Assembly: GCF_905475465.1 (NCBI RefSeq)
Contig: NC_062252.1
Location: 2,108,001-2,172,000, forward strand
DNA length: 64,000 nucleotides
Reading direction: 5' to 3'
DNA from: Pieris napi
Taxonomy: Eukaryota; Arthropoda; Insecta; Lepidoptera; Pieridae
Shown: positions 22,199 to 32,879 of the stretch, in pieces
Position numbering within the stretch: the first letter of the stretch is position 1
How the letters are laid out: each line of letters begins with the position of its first letter
Notes under the pieces: generated by a model
The model's input: only the letters and a program-made list of their open reading frames with translations
Told to the model about the DNA's origin: nothing
Database searches by the model: none
Position numbers and translations under genes: made by a program

Positions 22199-22769
22199 AT
22201 AATTCCAAAAGTTTTCAAACTTCGGTCAAGTGAATGGTACATTGGGACGACAATAAATCTCATTTTGCAACCTTGTCCGCAGTCCGGAACATTGTTAAAA
22301 TTGCAATTAAATTAATTTTTGCTGTATGGTCGTGAAAAAAATTCCAAAAGTTCTGCAAACTTGGGGAAGTTTTCGATATAATATTTCATATCACGTATAA
22401 AATTTGCAACCAATCTAAGTGTACGGAACATTTTTTGTTATTTATTTTATTTTCGATATATCTGTCAAATTTGCAGAACTTTTGGAACGTTTTCCTTCAG
22501 TTTAATAAAGAAAAACATTAATTTTTAATAACAAAAAATGTTCCGTACACTTAAATTGGTTGCAAATTTGACACGTGATGTAAAATAATATATTTAACAC
22601 CACTCCAACTTTGCAGAACTTTTGGAATTTTGGTCTCAAGAACTGAGCAAATTATCATTTATTGCATTTTTAACAATGTTCCGGACCGCAGAGCAGGTTG
22701 CAAAATTTTATAGTTTGTTTTAATACCACTCCCGACCTTACATCAAAATTTGAAAACTTTTGGAATTAT
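22199..22769. mobile_element. Foldback element: long imperfect inverted repeat
   Basis: Nearly the whole 571 bp is one hairpin. ATAATTCCAAAAGTTTTCAA at 22199 is mirrored at 22750-22769, GTACGGAACATTTTTTGTTA at 22421 is mirrored exactly at 22529-22548, and GTCCGG/CCGGAC blocks also pair, all with centre near 22484. The motif CCAAAAGTTxTxCAAA occurs five times in alternating orientation (22204, 22344, 22467, 22612, 22752). No coding. No clear target duplication. Confidence 0.85.
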
Positions 22770-23924
22770 AATGAATTAATTGTCTTGACTGACTGGAGTA
22801 CTATGCCATTGTCGCGATATTCGTAATTGGTCACTTACAATTTGTGCGAAGGATCTGTTGAAAACTGGAAATGTTAATTCAAAGTGAAAAAGGTGAATAA
22901 AGATGCTGGAGATGGCATCATTTTATTAAGGTTACATCTATTTGCCCAATTTGAGAAGCTAAACCAGAGACTGCGTAGGCAATAACAGCAGAGATTCTGC
23001 TGTGGGTTTAGTCCCACATTCCTCTGGTACTTTCTGGGCGCCATTTGCGGATAAAATGGTTACGGATATAAAAGAAGATCTATTTTGAATACAGAGATGT
23101 GATACTCAGAAGAACAGTTTATAAATATGGAGTATTGTTTGAAAAATATACTTCTATGACAAGTCGACTGTTGCGTAATTTTAATTATTTATCTTGTATT
23201 AACAGTGTAATTTAATAAGGAATTATCTCAATAATAACAGCTCAAACACTTTTTAAGTAATAAACTTGCCAGGGCAATAAAATATTTAGAATTTAGAACG
23301 TTTTATTAATAAAATAAAGTATATGGGTTTAAGTTAATATAGGTATTGCATGATAAATATACAAGTATCGATTATTGTCGGTTCGGATATAGTGGAGAAG
23401 CGCAATCCGGCTTTCCGATATTTTTCTCATGACTCATTCCGGTATCCGATGCCGGACCGGAGCAGTGGAGAAAGGGCCTAACGTTAAGCAACAAAAAAGT
23501 AATTTGAAAAATTTGTTGTGCTTCTATTACATGAATACAAAGCATAGTGGTTTCATAATGTAACATTTCATGATCTTATTATATTATTCTGTAAAAAAAA
23601 TTAAAAAGAAAAAACATACATGTCTTATTTTTAAGTATTCCTAATGAGTAATACGCTGTATGGGTGGTAGTGTCTACATATTCTAATAAGTTTTAATAGT
23701 CGTTCATTCAGTCGAATACTGTCTTTAAAGGCTCGATTCGCATTGTGTAATAAATGTACTGCCTTTGATAGAACAATCATGATAAGTTGTATTCCTTGCC
23801 AAAGAAGGCGTAGTAAATCATTAAAGATCAGTACAATCATTTCTTAATATATTTTAGATAGATATAACGGCAATATACAGATATATACTGAACACAGGAC
23901 CCCTATATAGAAACCTATCAAGCA

Positions 23925-23985
23925 CTCGATCAGGCAGATATGTGGCCGAGAGGCTATCAGCAGGGTTCAATCTCCCCTTTCCTAA
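23925..23985 (+). repeat. Possible tRNA-like fragment
   Basis: GTGGCCGAGAGGCTATCAGC followed by GGGTTCAATCTCCCC recalls the D-arm and T-arm of a tRNA-Ser, but the parts are too close for a tRNA and no stems close. A SINE head remnant is possible. Confidence 0.25.
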
Positions 23986-24142
23986 AAAGGGACTTTGTTT
24001 GCTTTTAATTTAGATCTGGCGTCTCCCGTCAACTACTTCGGAATATTCTTATGATATTTATGGGTGAGTCGAAGCCCGCTGGCCGCCAGATCTGCGTTAC
24101 CTCTTACGAAAAATCTATGGCAATATATTTATTCATTTTACA

Positions 24143-24189
24143 ATTCTCAAATTCATTGTAATGTCATACATTACAATGAATTTGAGAAT
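24143..24189. repeat. Perfect 21-bp hairpin with 5-nt loop
   Basis: ATTCTCAAATTCATTGTAAT(G) is followed after TCATA by its exact reverse complement. Confidence 0.95.
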
Positions 24190-24204
24190 CCTTTTAGGTA
24201 ACAA

Positions 24205-24360
24205 AATACCTGTGTCAGGGTTCCCAGCTCTTCCATAACATACTTAATAGTAAATTCCATAAAAAATATATGTACATATATACTGTTTAATAACATGTTT
24301 CTTTTTTAGTTATTTTTATTTTTTCAAGTTTTTCCTACGCGCCTGAGTGCATGAGTGACT
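24205..24360 (-). repeat. Rep-F copy
   Basis: CTGTGTCAGGGTTCCCAGCT and CTTCCATAACATA match 3930-3965; the tail is also T-rich and then GCATGAGTG. Confidence 0.5.
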
Positions 24361-24727
24361 GATATTCGTAATATATAATTACTCACGAATATGATTAAAA
24401 AGTATCATAACAAAATTAATAAACATATTTATACTCAATATGTCACTATTGAAATTAAAATGATTATAGTTAACAAAATTAAAACCAAAACCATAGTTAG
24501 TTATGAGTTAATGTTATTAAATAAAGAACGATGTATGGATTTGAATAATGCAATTAATGCCCACAATTGCTTCGTTATGCAAATTATATTTCGTTGGCAA
24601 CTTTTCAAAATTTAGATTGACGTGCGGTAACGCTAAATCAAAGTTATCGAAAAAAGATAATTCACATGTTCTATTTAAAACCGCCACCGTAGCTTACCAC
24701 AAATTATCTACCCTTCTATATTTACTA

Positions 24728-25035
24728 GCTGACCGGGCAAACGTCGTTTTGCCATGTATATCATTTATAATAAAAAATAGGGGTTGATCGTAGAGGGGTG
24801 AAAATTAGGGGTTGTATGTATTTTGGCATGCTGTATCATAAACAAATAAAAACGAAAAGTTTTGTCTAAAAATAAAAAATAAAATTTAGGGGTATAGTCT
24901 ATGTATAGTATAGGATATTGTCCGATTCTCAGACTTACTGAATATGCACACAAAATTTCATGAGAATCTGTCGAGCCGTTTCGGAGGAGTTTAACCACAA
25001 ACACCGCGACACGAGAATTTTATATATTAGATTTA
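24728..25035 (+). repeat. Interspersed repeat with ATATATTAG end
   Basis: Starts GCTGACCGGGCAAACGTCGT, contains CACACAAAATTTCATGAGAA and GAGCCGTTTCGGAGGAGTTT, and ends TTTTATATATTAGATT. This arrangement is widespread in insect and other invertebrate genomes as the 3' part of a LINE-like repeat; I assign it to no clade. Confidence 0.65.
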
Positions 25036-25359
25036 GTATCTAATAAACTCATTTGAAAACTTAATTAGCTTGCTACCTCTGAGTGTTTGATGCCGAGCAG
25101 TTAGCTTAATACACAACCTCCTTCGCGGACGTCTTGATTGCCTAGATTTATATCAAGTTAAATTTTCTATCCCTAGACTGAGAATGAGACATACTGTTTT
25201 AGGTACAAATAAAAATAACCTTTCTAAACGCATACATTTTAGATTTGTTTTCTCCATTTGACATTTTTAATAACAAGGCCTACTACAAAAATGATATACA
25301 AAATAATTAATTAAATAAATAGTCCCACAAACACACACGCAGTCAATACACTACCACTC

Positions 25360-25520
25360 TCTGAAACCAGCTGTCCACTGAAGTATTTCCGAACCAATTC
25401 GACTTAGGGTCCTTCAAGAAAAGAGCATACCAATTTTTTAAAAGACCGGCAACGCACTCGCGAACCCTGTGGCATTGAGAGTGTCTATGGGCGGAGGTAT
25501 CACTTAACATCAGGGTCGCC
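25360..25520 (+). repeat. Rep-A copy
   Basis: AACCAGCTGTCCACTGAAGT, TTCCGAACCAATTCGACTTA and GCGGAGGTATCACTTAACAT. Confidence 0.85.
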
Positions 25521-25619
25521 TATATTCTATATTATACGTAAGTAACTTAAAAAGTAGAGTACTCTGGTAAAAACCGTGCAATTCGGGGTAATAAGGGGGT
25601 AATATACAAATGTATTTGT

Positions 25620-25950
25620 TTATTTCGTAATCCTACAGCTAACATAAATTATATATAACAAAAAAACCCTTATACTAAAGGTGGAATACATAATATTGTA
25701 GGTATATATACAAAAAGGTTCAAACATTTACGAAAGGAAAAAATCTAGTAAAAATTATTAAATACATTAAACTAAGTAATACCTAATTCGTGTGTGTGTG
25801 ATGGTGTGCAAGTGTGAGTATGTACGTGAGCGTGTGTATGTGGGGTGTGCTCATGATGCAGTTGATTTAGCACTATGGATATTCTTGATACCCCTTGCAG
25901 ATACCGCGAAGGTTTAGACATGGCTAGGCTTAAATAGCGTTTTTTTTAAA
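25620..25950 (-). repeat. Rep-G copy
   Basis: Parallels 20780-21060 over about 300 bp, with a GT-rich tract and GTGGGGTGTGCTCATGATGC. The start AATCCTACAGCTAACATAAA recurs at 32075. Confidence 0.6.
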
Positions 25951-26517
25951 TTTGTTATTCTGGGGCTAAAATACGTTTCAGAGTCGACGCGTAGAGAGAC
26001 TTTCACTGTCGATTGCGTAATGGTGAATGTCATAATGCCAAGTAAAACCTAGTTTACATAACAAATGTTTTTATTAGAAATTATTAATATTTTTTTATTA
26101 ATAGTTATGGCGGAAAATGTTTATTAATATTCTGGCTCTACCACTGAGATTTCCGCTCCGTTTAATTATTCCAATCGTTATATTTAGTATTTTAAATAGT
26201 AACATAAATTTTTTATTAACGAATCCTATACTATATATGTTGCATCCCGGGTAGCTTGGATATTTTTCTTCTAAGGGTTTGTTGCCCCTTAACCAAGGAG
26301 ACTTTATTGGAATGTGTAATATTTTAATTAACCTCGATTAACGTGAGTTTCATACGAAGAAAAGTTACTTTCTATTTCCCGATGTATAAATATAGCTAGC
26401 TCTATCTGTCGAAAATTGTCCGCATTCGAATGTGATTCGAAATTTATGAAGATTGTAGTTCACGAGTGTAGCGCTAGATGGCGTGATAATAAAAATGTTC
26501 AACAAACATTTTAATGT

Positions 26518-26586
26518 AATTTTTTTTTTCAGGTAAGACTGAAACTAATTTCCGCAGTTTAGAATATAAATACATTGGAGGTAAGT
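26518..26586 (+). promoter_or_regulatory. Candidate recursive splice site with 48-nt RS exon
   Basis: A run of ten pyrimidines and CAG (ending 26532) is joined directly to GTAAGA (26533), the juxtaposed acceptor-donor form of ratchet points in long insect introns. A second strong donor, GGAG|GTAAGT, lies at 26581, so 26533-26580 could be defined as an exon first and then removed. If kept after the exon at 1423-1583 it gives an immediate stop (AG+G, TAA), as expected for an RS exon that is not meant to remain. An internal CCGCAG at 26556 is an alternative acceptor. This is a reading of sequence signals only. Confidence 0.55.
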
Positions 26587-27104
26587 TGTCAAATTAAGTT
26601 AATTTCTAAAAATGCAATTATAAATAATATTGATAGCAAATTATTTACTGTTAAGAATGCTCAGAAGCCAATTTAATACTACAAATTGGCTTAATAAATT
26701 AATTAATAATTTATGTGACATTGTCTGACAATTGACAGGTAATATTAATTATCTGTTCTCATCTAATTCTGTAATCAGCAAAATAATAAATATATTTAGT
26801 ACTCGTAGTACATGAAAAACCGAAGATAACTCAAAGCCCCCTTATATATAGTATCAAGTGTCGGAAAAGTAAGAGAACTACTTGTGATTGTATCACAGGT
26901 TGACAGTTTGAGATGCCTTATCAATGGCAAACAATTGAGGTGCGCGGGCGCCGGCCTAGATATAATACTGTATTTATTTAAAATATTATAGTATAAGTTA
27001 CGCCTCAAGCTAATAATACTAAATGAATATTCGCAATATTATATAAACGCTATTTTTTTTTAAATAAAATACAATCTCTACTAAGTTAATAAAATAATTT
27101 AAAA

Positions 27105-27290
27105 GATGGCTCGCGAGTGCCTTGCCGGCCTTTTAAGAATGCCCTTGTCTCGAAAGACTCTAAGTCGAATTGGTTCGAAAATACTTCAGTGGGCAGCTCG
27201 TGTCACTTAATGTGGCAAAAACTGCCTTAAAAACGGTCAGTTGTGAAACGACGTACGTCGAGGTGATAACTGATCTATCTCTTTTTAACT
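27105..27290 (-). repeat. Rep-A copy
   Basis: GATGGCTCGCGAGTGCCTTG, AAGTCGAATTGGTTCG and CTCAGTTGTGAAACGACGTA, extending upstream into GTCGAGGTGATA. Confidence 0.85.
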
Positions 27291-27519
27291 TCGCGTGAAC
27301 ACAATTTGACGGAAAGGGACGAAAGAGTGTAAACTGATTTGGTTTTTTAAGAAACAGGCTATGTTATTTACAGTAGGATTTTAGATTGTCATGTAGAAGA
27401 TCCTTTCATATTCTTGTAGCCATTTTACTAACGAAATGGAGATTTTAAAGTAAATAGTATGCACGCGGTGATGCTTAGAGGCCTTGTCGTTTACCAGGAC
27501 CAAATCCAGGAGGTGCTAG

Positions 27520-27975
27520 TTACTAGTTAAAAGTACCCATAACCCTATTCAACGAAGAGCTGTTCAAAACGTCGACGAATCCGTCTCCGAGCGGCTTGAT
27601 CCTTTGGCGTTGCGTAGAGATCACTCTGCATCTTCTACCGCATTTACCATGGAGAGTGTTCAAATTAGTTTTTCGGATTAATACCTGCAGCTGAGTTTTA
27701 TCATCGGACGTCGAGGCAGAATACGAAATTCCACCCGTATTACCTTGACGTCCGCCGTTCCACAACTGAGCGTTTTTCAAGGCAGTTTTTGCCGCGCACC
27801 ACCACTATGTGAAACCAGCTGCTAAGTATTTCCGAATTCGACTAAGGGTCCTTTAAGAAAAGAGCGTACCAATTCTTAAAATGCCGGCAACGCACTCGCG
27901 AGCCCTTGAGAGTGTCCATGGGCGGCGGTATCGCTTAACATCAAGCGAGCCTCCTGCCCGTTTGCCCCCTGTTCT
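27520..27975 (+). pseudogene. LINE ORF2 3' fragment; longest Rep-A copy
   Basis: One plus-strand frame starts IQRRAVQNVDESVSERLDPL and ALRRD, matching the minus-strand IQRRACRIVNLQCLTDRLDS / LSLRRDIASLC at 32427-32630. Farther on it merges into the Rep-A consensus (CACCACTATGTGAAACCAGC to CTCCTGCCCGTTTGCC). This ties the short Rep-A pieces to the C-terminal end of a jockey/CR1-like ORF2, past the reverse transcriptase. Several frame changes are needed, so it is a dead fragment. Confidence 0.8.
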
Positions 27976-28267
27976 TGTATAAATAATTACCGACGAGCAT
28001 TCGTGGTGTCATGAAAGTGGATGAAGCGAGAGAGGTTATGAGGCCCGTAGCAAGTGGAGATCTCTGCCTCACTCGTCGGGAAAAAAGGCATAATAAAATA
28101 AATAAATACTATGATAAAATAATATAAGTTATATGTTTCTGTGGCCTCAAACCTTTCCTTAAATTCTTGTTCTAGTGATATACCGACCATCATGGTTAAA
28201 CACGTCCTCTATGTTTTTCTCCTAAGGTATTTACTTCTATTCCATTGGAAATATGGAATTCATGATG

Positions 28268-28693
28268 GTGTCCATTCAGTTAATAAAAAAAAGATGTGGT
28301 GTCCTGGGACACCAGGTAGGAACGAAGTTCCTTCGGCTAATGTAGAATTGACACAATTTGCAAATCTCTTAAAAGACTTGAGAAAAAAAATACAAACAAG
28401 AGGGAAGCAATACCACCTTTTCAACGGCTAAACAACGATAAACTCTCTTTCCTTAACTTTCGTATTATCTTTTTCTGCCATGCACTCGTGTGACCTCCCT
28501 GCCGACGAAACACAGACTAAAAAATATTGCGCAATACTCGCTTGTGTATACGACTGTCGCGCCTGCGCCCGTCTCATTTAACGGTTTTATTCCACGGACT
28601 TTTTCTTACGGTTTTACTATCACATTTTTTTCAGTTCGGTCGCCCAGCAAAATCCCTATGTCCTCCAAGCCTGCCGTAAGGAACTTCGTTCCA
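28268..28693 (-). mobile_element. Helentron-like non-autonomous element
   Basis: On the minus strand: 5' GGAACGAAGTTCCTTACGGC (28693-28674), body, 3' inverted partner GCCGAAGGAACTTCGTTCC (28338-28320), hairpin GGTGTCCCAGGACACC (28314-28299), ACATC and a T run. Palindromic sub-terminal repeats with a 3' hairpin and T run match the Helentron plan and resemble abundant short Lepidoptera elements. No coding. Confidence 0.75.
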
Positions 28694-28697
28694 AAAA

Positions 28698-28986
28698 TAT
28701 CAGTGGCGCTACAACCTCTTTAGGTCTGGGCCTCAGATTTCTGAATCTGTTTCATGATAATTTTTCAATCTAATAGGCAAGTAGGTGATCAGCCTCCAGT
28801 GCCTGACACACGCCGTCGACTTTTTGGGTCTAAGACATGTCGGTTTCCTCACGATGTTTTCCTTCACCGTTCGAGCTAATGTTAAATGCGCACATAGAAA
28901 GAAAGTCCATTGGTGTACAGCCGGGATAGAACCTACGACCTCAGGGATGAGAGTCGCACGCTGAAGCCACTATGCCAACACTGCTA
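28698..28986 (-). repeat. SINE-1 copy, full length
   Basis: From the tail CAGTGGCGCTACAACC to the head, ending GCCAACACTGC; on the minus strand the head has GGCATAGTGGCTTCAGCG and GTCGTAGGTTCTATCCC (box B). It abuts the Helentron-like element at 28693. Confidence 0.88.
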
Positions 28987-28989
28987 ATT

Positions 28990-30280
28990 CCAGTTCCTTC
29001 TCCATTCAGTTAATATATGAGAATTATTTTCCAACTTGTAAATAACTAAAGCTAATTAATTCAATGTAATTACAAGTATTGTGGAAAATTAAGTTAGCTT
29101 AATGTAGTACATTAATACTGTATAATTATCAGCCATAATAATAGGATATCTATATACTTAGATATTGTGAGTGATTCTTTATGTAATAATGAATTTATAA
29201 ACGACAGTGCAAAAAGTAATTGTTAATTAGTGGTATGTCAAAAATGGCCGCCACGCTCCGTCATCGCGGCTATTTCTTGGAAGTGTGGCTATTGCGCAGT
29301 TGATTCAATGGTTTCTTCCAATGTTTCTGGTACACTGCGTAGCTTCCTTTATCCATACAAATAGTATGAATATAATAGTTTTATTTTCGCTGGTATTTGT
29401 GAAAAATACACTGTCGAGGACATTTTTTAATTATTCTTTTAAAATTGTCTGGAGTTGACTTTGCATTGTGCTCATACTAATGTGCATATACTTCTATAAT
29501 TTTACTGGACGTGTGTACGTCAGTGAACTGCTCTTAAACAGCTGCACCGATTTGTATCAGTTTTTTAGTGGCGCCCAGGATGGTTTACATTCACAAATCA
29601 GCCCGGCAGATGGCGCTGCAGTCGCTACTTTCATACTTTGTTTAATATCCTAATCGCTTGAAATATCATGGGACAATGTATGCTGGTTATATATATATAC
29701 ACATATATTATAGGACGGTATGTTAAAACTTATAATCTAAGTCACCCGAATTTTATAATCACTGTTCACTTAAAAATCTAATTACCTTTTCCCTTCGTGA
29801 TTGAATAGTTTGATTTACGTAGCAATTTTTTTTAAACAGCGTGATGCTACTTATCTGGATACCGGCTACAGCCTTGTTGGAGTCCCTCAATAAATATAGG
29901 AAAACATGTTTTCGTAGCTAAAGTTCAATTGTTTTATTTTAAGTGGATGAAATTTATGCAAATAATTTCTCTTTATAATATCATATTAAAGTTTAGATAC
30001 AATCATTTGATCCTTGTGCCACATTATGATTGCGGATCAATTAAACTGTGTCGATGGCCGACGCTTTTGATAGCGCATGATTCAGTTTTCAGAGTAAAAG
30101 ATTACACTTCCCATTGATAAGAAACTTTAGGTTTTTTTTACGCTCAGAACAAAAGATTTGTCACATACTGTATGTTTTTGTTATTTATATAAAACAAATA
30201 GAAACCCATGTTGATACTAAAGTATATAGTGTTACTTCATTTTTGTAATAAAAATGAGTTTAAAATAGAAAATTAAAACA
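28990..30280. other. AT-rich intron DNA with a possible LINE scrap
   Basis: Mostly featureless. Around 29500-29650, GTGAACTGCTCTTAAACAGC and GCAGATGGCGCTGCAG are reminiscent of degenerate LINE 3' sequence, without firm match. Confidence 0.3.
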
Positions 30281-30284
30281 AATC

Positions 30285-30485
30285 TAAAAAGTTGGTCCCT
30301 GTGGCAGACCTTTAATGCTGGCAGCATTTCCTCGCTGTATTGCGATACTTATTCGTTACGCGAGGAACGCACCAGGTCACCGGTACTATCTATCAGGCGC
30401 CAACTTAAATCATTATTTAGCGCCTGTGCACTTGAACCCCACGGCCCAAGAGTGGCAAGAGAGGCCCTACTCCAAAGGGAACAAC
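30285..30485 (-). repeat. Rep-D copy
   Basis: GTTGGTCCCTGTGGCAGACC, CGCTGTATTGCGATACTTAT, AGGTCACCGGTACTAT and TTGAACCCCACGGCCCAAG. Confidence 0.78.
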
Positions 30486-31284
30486 ATCATTATATATATA
30501 TTATTTAAAACATAACCTACGAAATACTGGTTTAGAAAGTGTGCCGTGCGCATGCGTAATCAGGAAATCTTTTTTGTCTTCTTGTTATCCATCCTTGTTC
30601 TTTGCCAATCTAAATCTTGTTATGACTCTCAGATGTTCTGTAGTCAAGACATTTGCATTTACCCGCAGTTATGCCCAACATATAGTCTGAAAAAGCTGAT
30701 ATACAATAAAGTACAAGCTCCCACCTTTTCAGAATGCCAAATCATAAAATGACTGCTTCACGACTGATTTTAGAGAGACCGCCGATGCGAAAACCGCTGT
30801 GTGAGTGCGTGAAGTGAGTTACAGAATCGCAGGGCTGTTTACGGAAGATGTGGGTAAAATATTAGAATTTGGAGGGTAGTAACAGAGTATAGGTACTGAT
30901 AAGAGTTGTCATACAAAAACTCTCTAAAACCTATACGTTATCGTAATCCGTAGAGTTAATGTTTAATTAGTGAATGAAGGAATATGTAATGTTCGAAATA
31001 TCTGTTTAATTCATAATGTACCAAAATACTCGTATACGCATTTCATGACGTCACACTACGTCACAACATGCGAATCTCTAATTTTAACGCACGCGTATGT
31101 GTCCAATGTCATAGTTTTACTATTTTGTCTGCGGTCGTAATGTGTAAATATTTGATGCTAGGAATCAGTTCTTCGAATCAGAAGTCATATTTTCTATTTG
31201 ATATAATTTGTGTTCAGTTTTAAATTCAAAATGTTTTTATACAATTACCTTAACCTTATGTTGAACATTAATCTTCTTTACCGA

Positions 31285-31430
31285 TACGTACTAGCCTGGT
31301 GGGATGGATGGAGTTATCAAGGACCTCGAAACAAGTGGTCGTAGTTGGGCGCAAGAAGCCCAAAATAGATTGTGATGGACTTACTTGCGGAGACTAAGGT
31401 CCACAAGGGGCTGTAGTCATTGATGATGAT
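31285..31430 (+). pseudogene. RTE-like LINE C-terminal fragment
   Basis: Reads VIKDLETSGRSWAQEAQNRL then a TGA stop and WTYLRRLRSTRGCSH. WxxDLxTxGxSWxxEAQxRxxW is the last block of many RTE-related ORFs. Followed by ATGATGATGATGA, a LINE-like tail. Confidence 0.6.
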
Positions 31431-31504
31431 GATGAAATGGTAATTCTAGTATGAGTATGCTTTTCACTTCTCCCACCTAGCACTCTACACGTTAAATTTT
31501 GACA

Positions 31505-31622
31505 GTAACAGGAGGCAAACTGGCAGGAGGCTCACCTAATACTCACGTTGCCAGAAGGCTCGCTATTGCGTTGCCGGCCTTTTAAGAATTGGTATGCTCT
31601 TTTCTTGAATGAAAGTGTGGAA
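31505..31622 (-). repeat. Rep-A copy
   Basis: AGGAGGCAAACTGGCAGGAG, TTGCCAGAAGGCTCGCTATT and TTTAAGAATTGGTATGCTC. Confidence 0.82.
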
Positions 31623-31954
31623 TAAATAGATTGTATTTTGGATATGAGCGTCAAGAATTTGCAAAGTGAGTAATTATTTTGCCAATCTTACAGTCTGTAC
31701 GCGTTCTGGGATTTTATACGCGAATAGTTCAATCGCGCATGTGTTAGACAATACTAATCAAATATGTTTGTTTACATTGGATGTACATAAATGTCTCGTT
31801 AGGTAAACGAAACGCCTTCTTGCGTAGGATTCAGCTAGAGTAAATTCTGACGATTCTGTAATGAGTATCTTGGCATTCAAAAAGCCGGCAACGCACATTA
31901 AACGTGCGTAAAAGGTCGTCATAATCTTTGATTACTGTTCGTAATAATCGGATT

Positions 31955-32035
31955 CGGATGTTAAGTGATACCGCCGCGTTGCCGGCCTTTTGATAAATGA
32001 GACGCTTTTTTTCTTGAAGGACCCTAATCGTTGCT
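31955..32035 (-). repeat. Rep-A fragment with internal deletion
   Basis: GATGTTAAGTGATACCGCCG joins directly to CGTTGCCGGCCTTTTGA, skipping the segment with the CCATGGAC block. Confidence 0.72.
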
Positions 32036-32064
32036 CTAAAAATCATATTCCCAAGTTTAATGCT

Positions 32065-32125
32065 AATTATTTCGTAATCATACAGCTAACATAAATTATA
32101 TATAACATAACACAATTGTAACACA
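32065..32125 (-). repeat. Rep-G scrap
   Basis: TTTCGTAATCATACAGCTAA and CATAAATTATATATAACA match the start of 25620-25950. Confidence 0.5.
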
Positions 32126-32154
32126 ATATTTGTTTTTTTTAAATATACGGGAAT

Positions 32155-32642
32155 TGCGGGACGACCAATAAGGGCAGTCTACGCAGCCCATAGACACCCA
32201 TTTTTAGTGGGTGCGTTGCCGGCCTTTGATTTGACTCGCTTTTTAAACATTTGGAGGTCGTATCTCTGAGGGAAGACCCCCCCCCCCCGGGAGTCGATTC
32301 CACAGTTCGCAAAAGAAAATGCCTTGTGAAACGGACTGCGGAAGACCTCCAACCATCAAGATGATGTTGGTGAAATTTAGAGGTCGTACGGCTCGTACTG
32401 TGTTGTGTGTGGCAGGAGGGATCAACTCAAACAATTCTTCCGAACACTCTCCGTAGTAAACTTTGTAAAAAAACGCAAAGAGACGCAATGTCTCTGCGTA
32501 GCGAGAGAGAATCGAGCCGATCAGTAAGACATTGGAGATTGACAATTCGACAAGCCCTTCGCTGAATTTGGTCAAAAGGAAGAAGCTGGTATTTGGGAAC
32601 ACCGGCCCAGAGATGCGAGCAGTATTCCATATGAGGTCGTAC
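32155..32642 (-). pseudogene. Jockey/CR1-like LINE ORF2 C-terminal fragment
   Basis: The minus frames give MEYCSHLWAGVPKYQLLPFD, IQRRACRIVN, SLSLRRDIASLCVF and, in another frame, FYKVYYGECSEELFELIPPA. This order (YCSHxWAG, QxRAxRIV, LxLRRDxxSLCxFYxxYHGECSEELF) is the region after the reverse transcriptase in jockey/CR1-type ORF2 proteins. The 3' part carries AACTGTGGAATCGACTCCC (RLWNxLP block). Frameshifts and a C-run (32279-32288) break it. Confidence 0.85.
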
Positions 32643-32671
32643 TTGAGCTAAAATAGCTAGTAGCGTAATTG

Positions 32672-32702
32672 GTATCAGTGTGTATCAGCAACACACTGAT
32701 AC
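32672..32702. repeat. Perfect 12-bp hairpin beside the LINE fragment
   Basis: GTATCAGTGTGT and ACACACTGATAC with a 7-nt loop, 30 bases beyond the LINE 5' junction. Confidence 0.85.
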
Positions 32703-32879
32703 GAATTGTGTTACAAACTCAAACTGAAATTGCCTATAGTTTGAATAATTAATGTTTGAAAGTTTACAAGCCGAGTGAATTACGCGCAATAAATTCGTAT
32801 TTCGAACCTTGGTTTTGGTCTATATCTTCGATCTGTGTTATTTTCAACCCTCAGTCTGCCCGTCTGGCAGATACATATT

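Noticed and set aside
24190..24200. Second recursive splice site (CCTTTTAG|GTAACA)
   Set aside because: Short pyrimidine tract, TAG instead of CAG and a weak donor; it falls next to the Rep-F repeat.
26533..26580. A 23-nt coding microexon using CCGCAG and the GTAAGT at 26581
   Set aside because: It keeps frame with the exon at 1423-1583 (S-LEYKYIG), but a peptide this short cannot be judged; the juxtaposed acceptor-donor is the simpler reading.
30546..30752. ORF with signal-peptide-like start (FFVFLLSILVLCQ) and several Cys
   Set aside because: No upstream promoter, splice sites or family match; the flanks are repeat-rich and such leaders arise easily in T-rich DNA.
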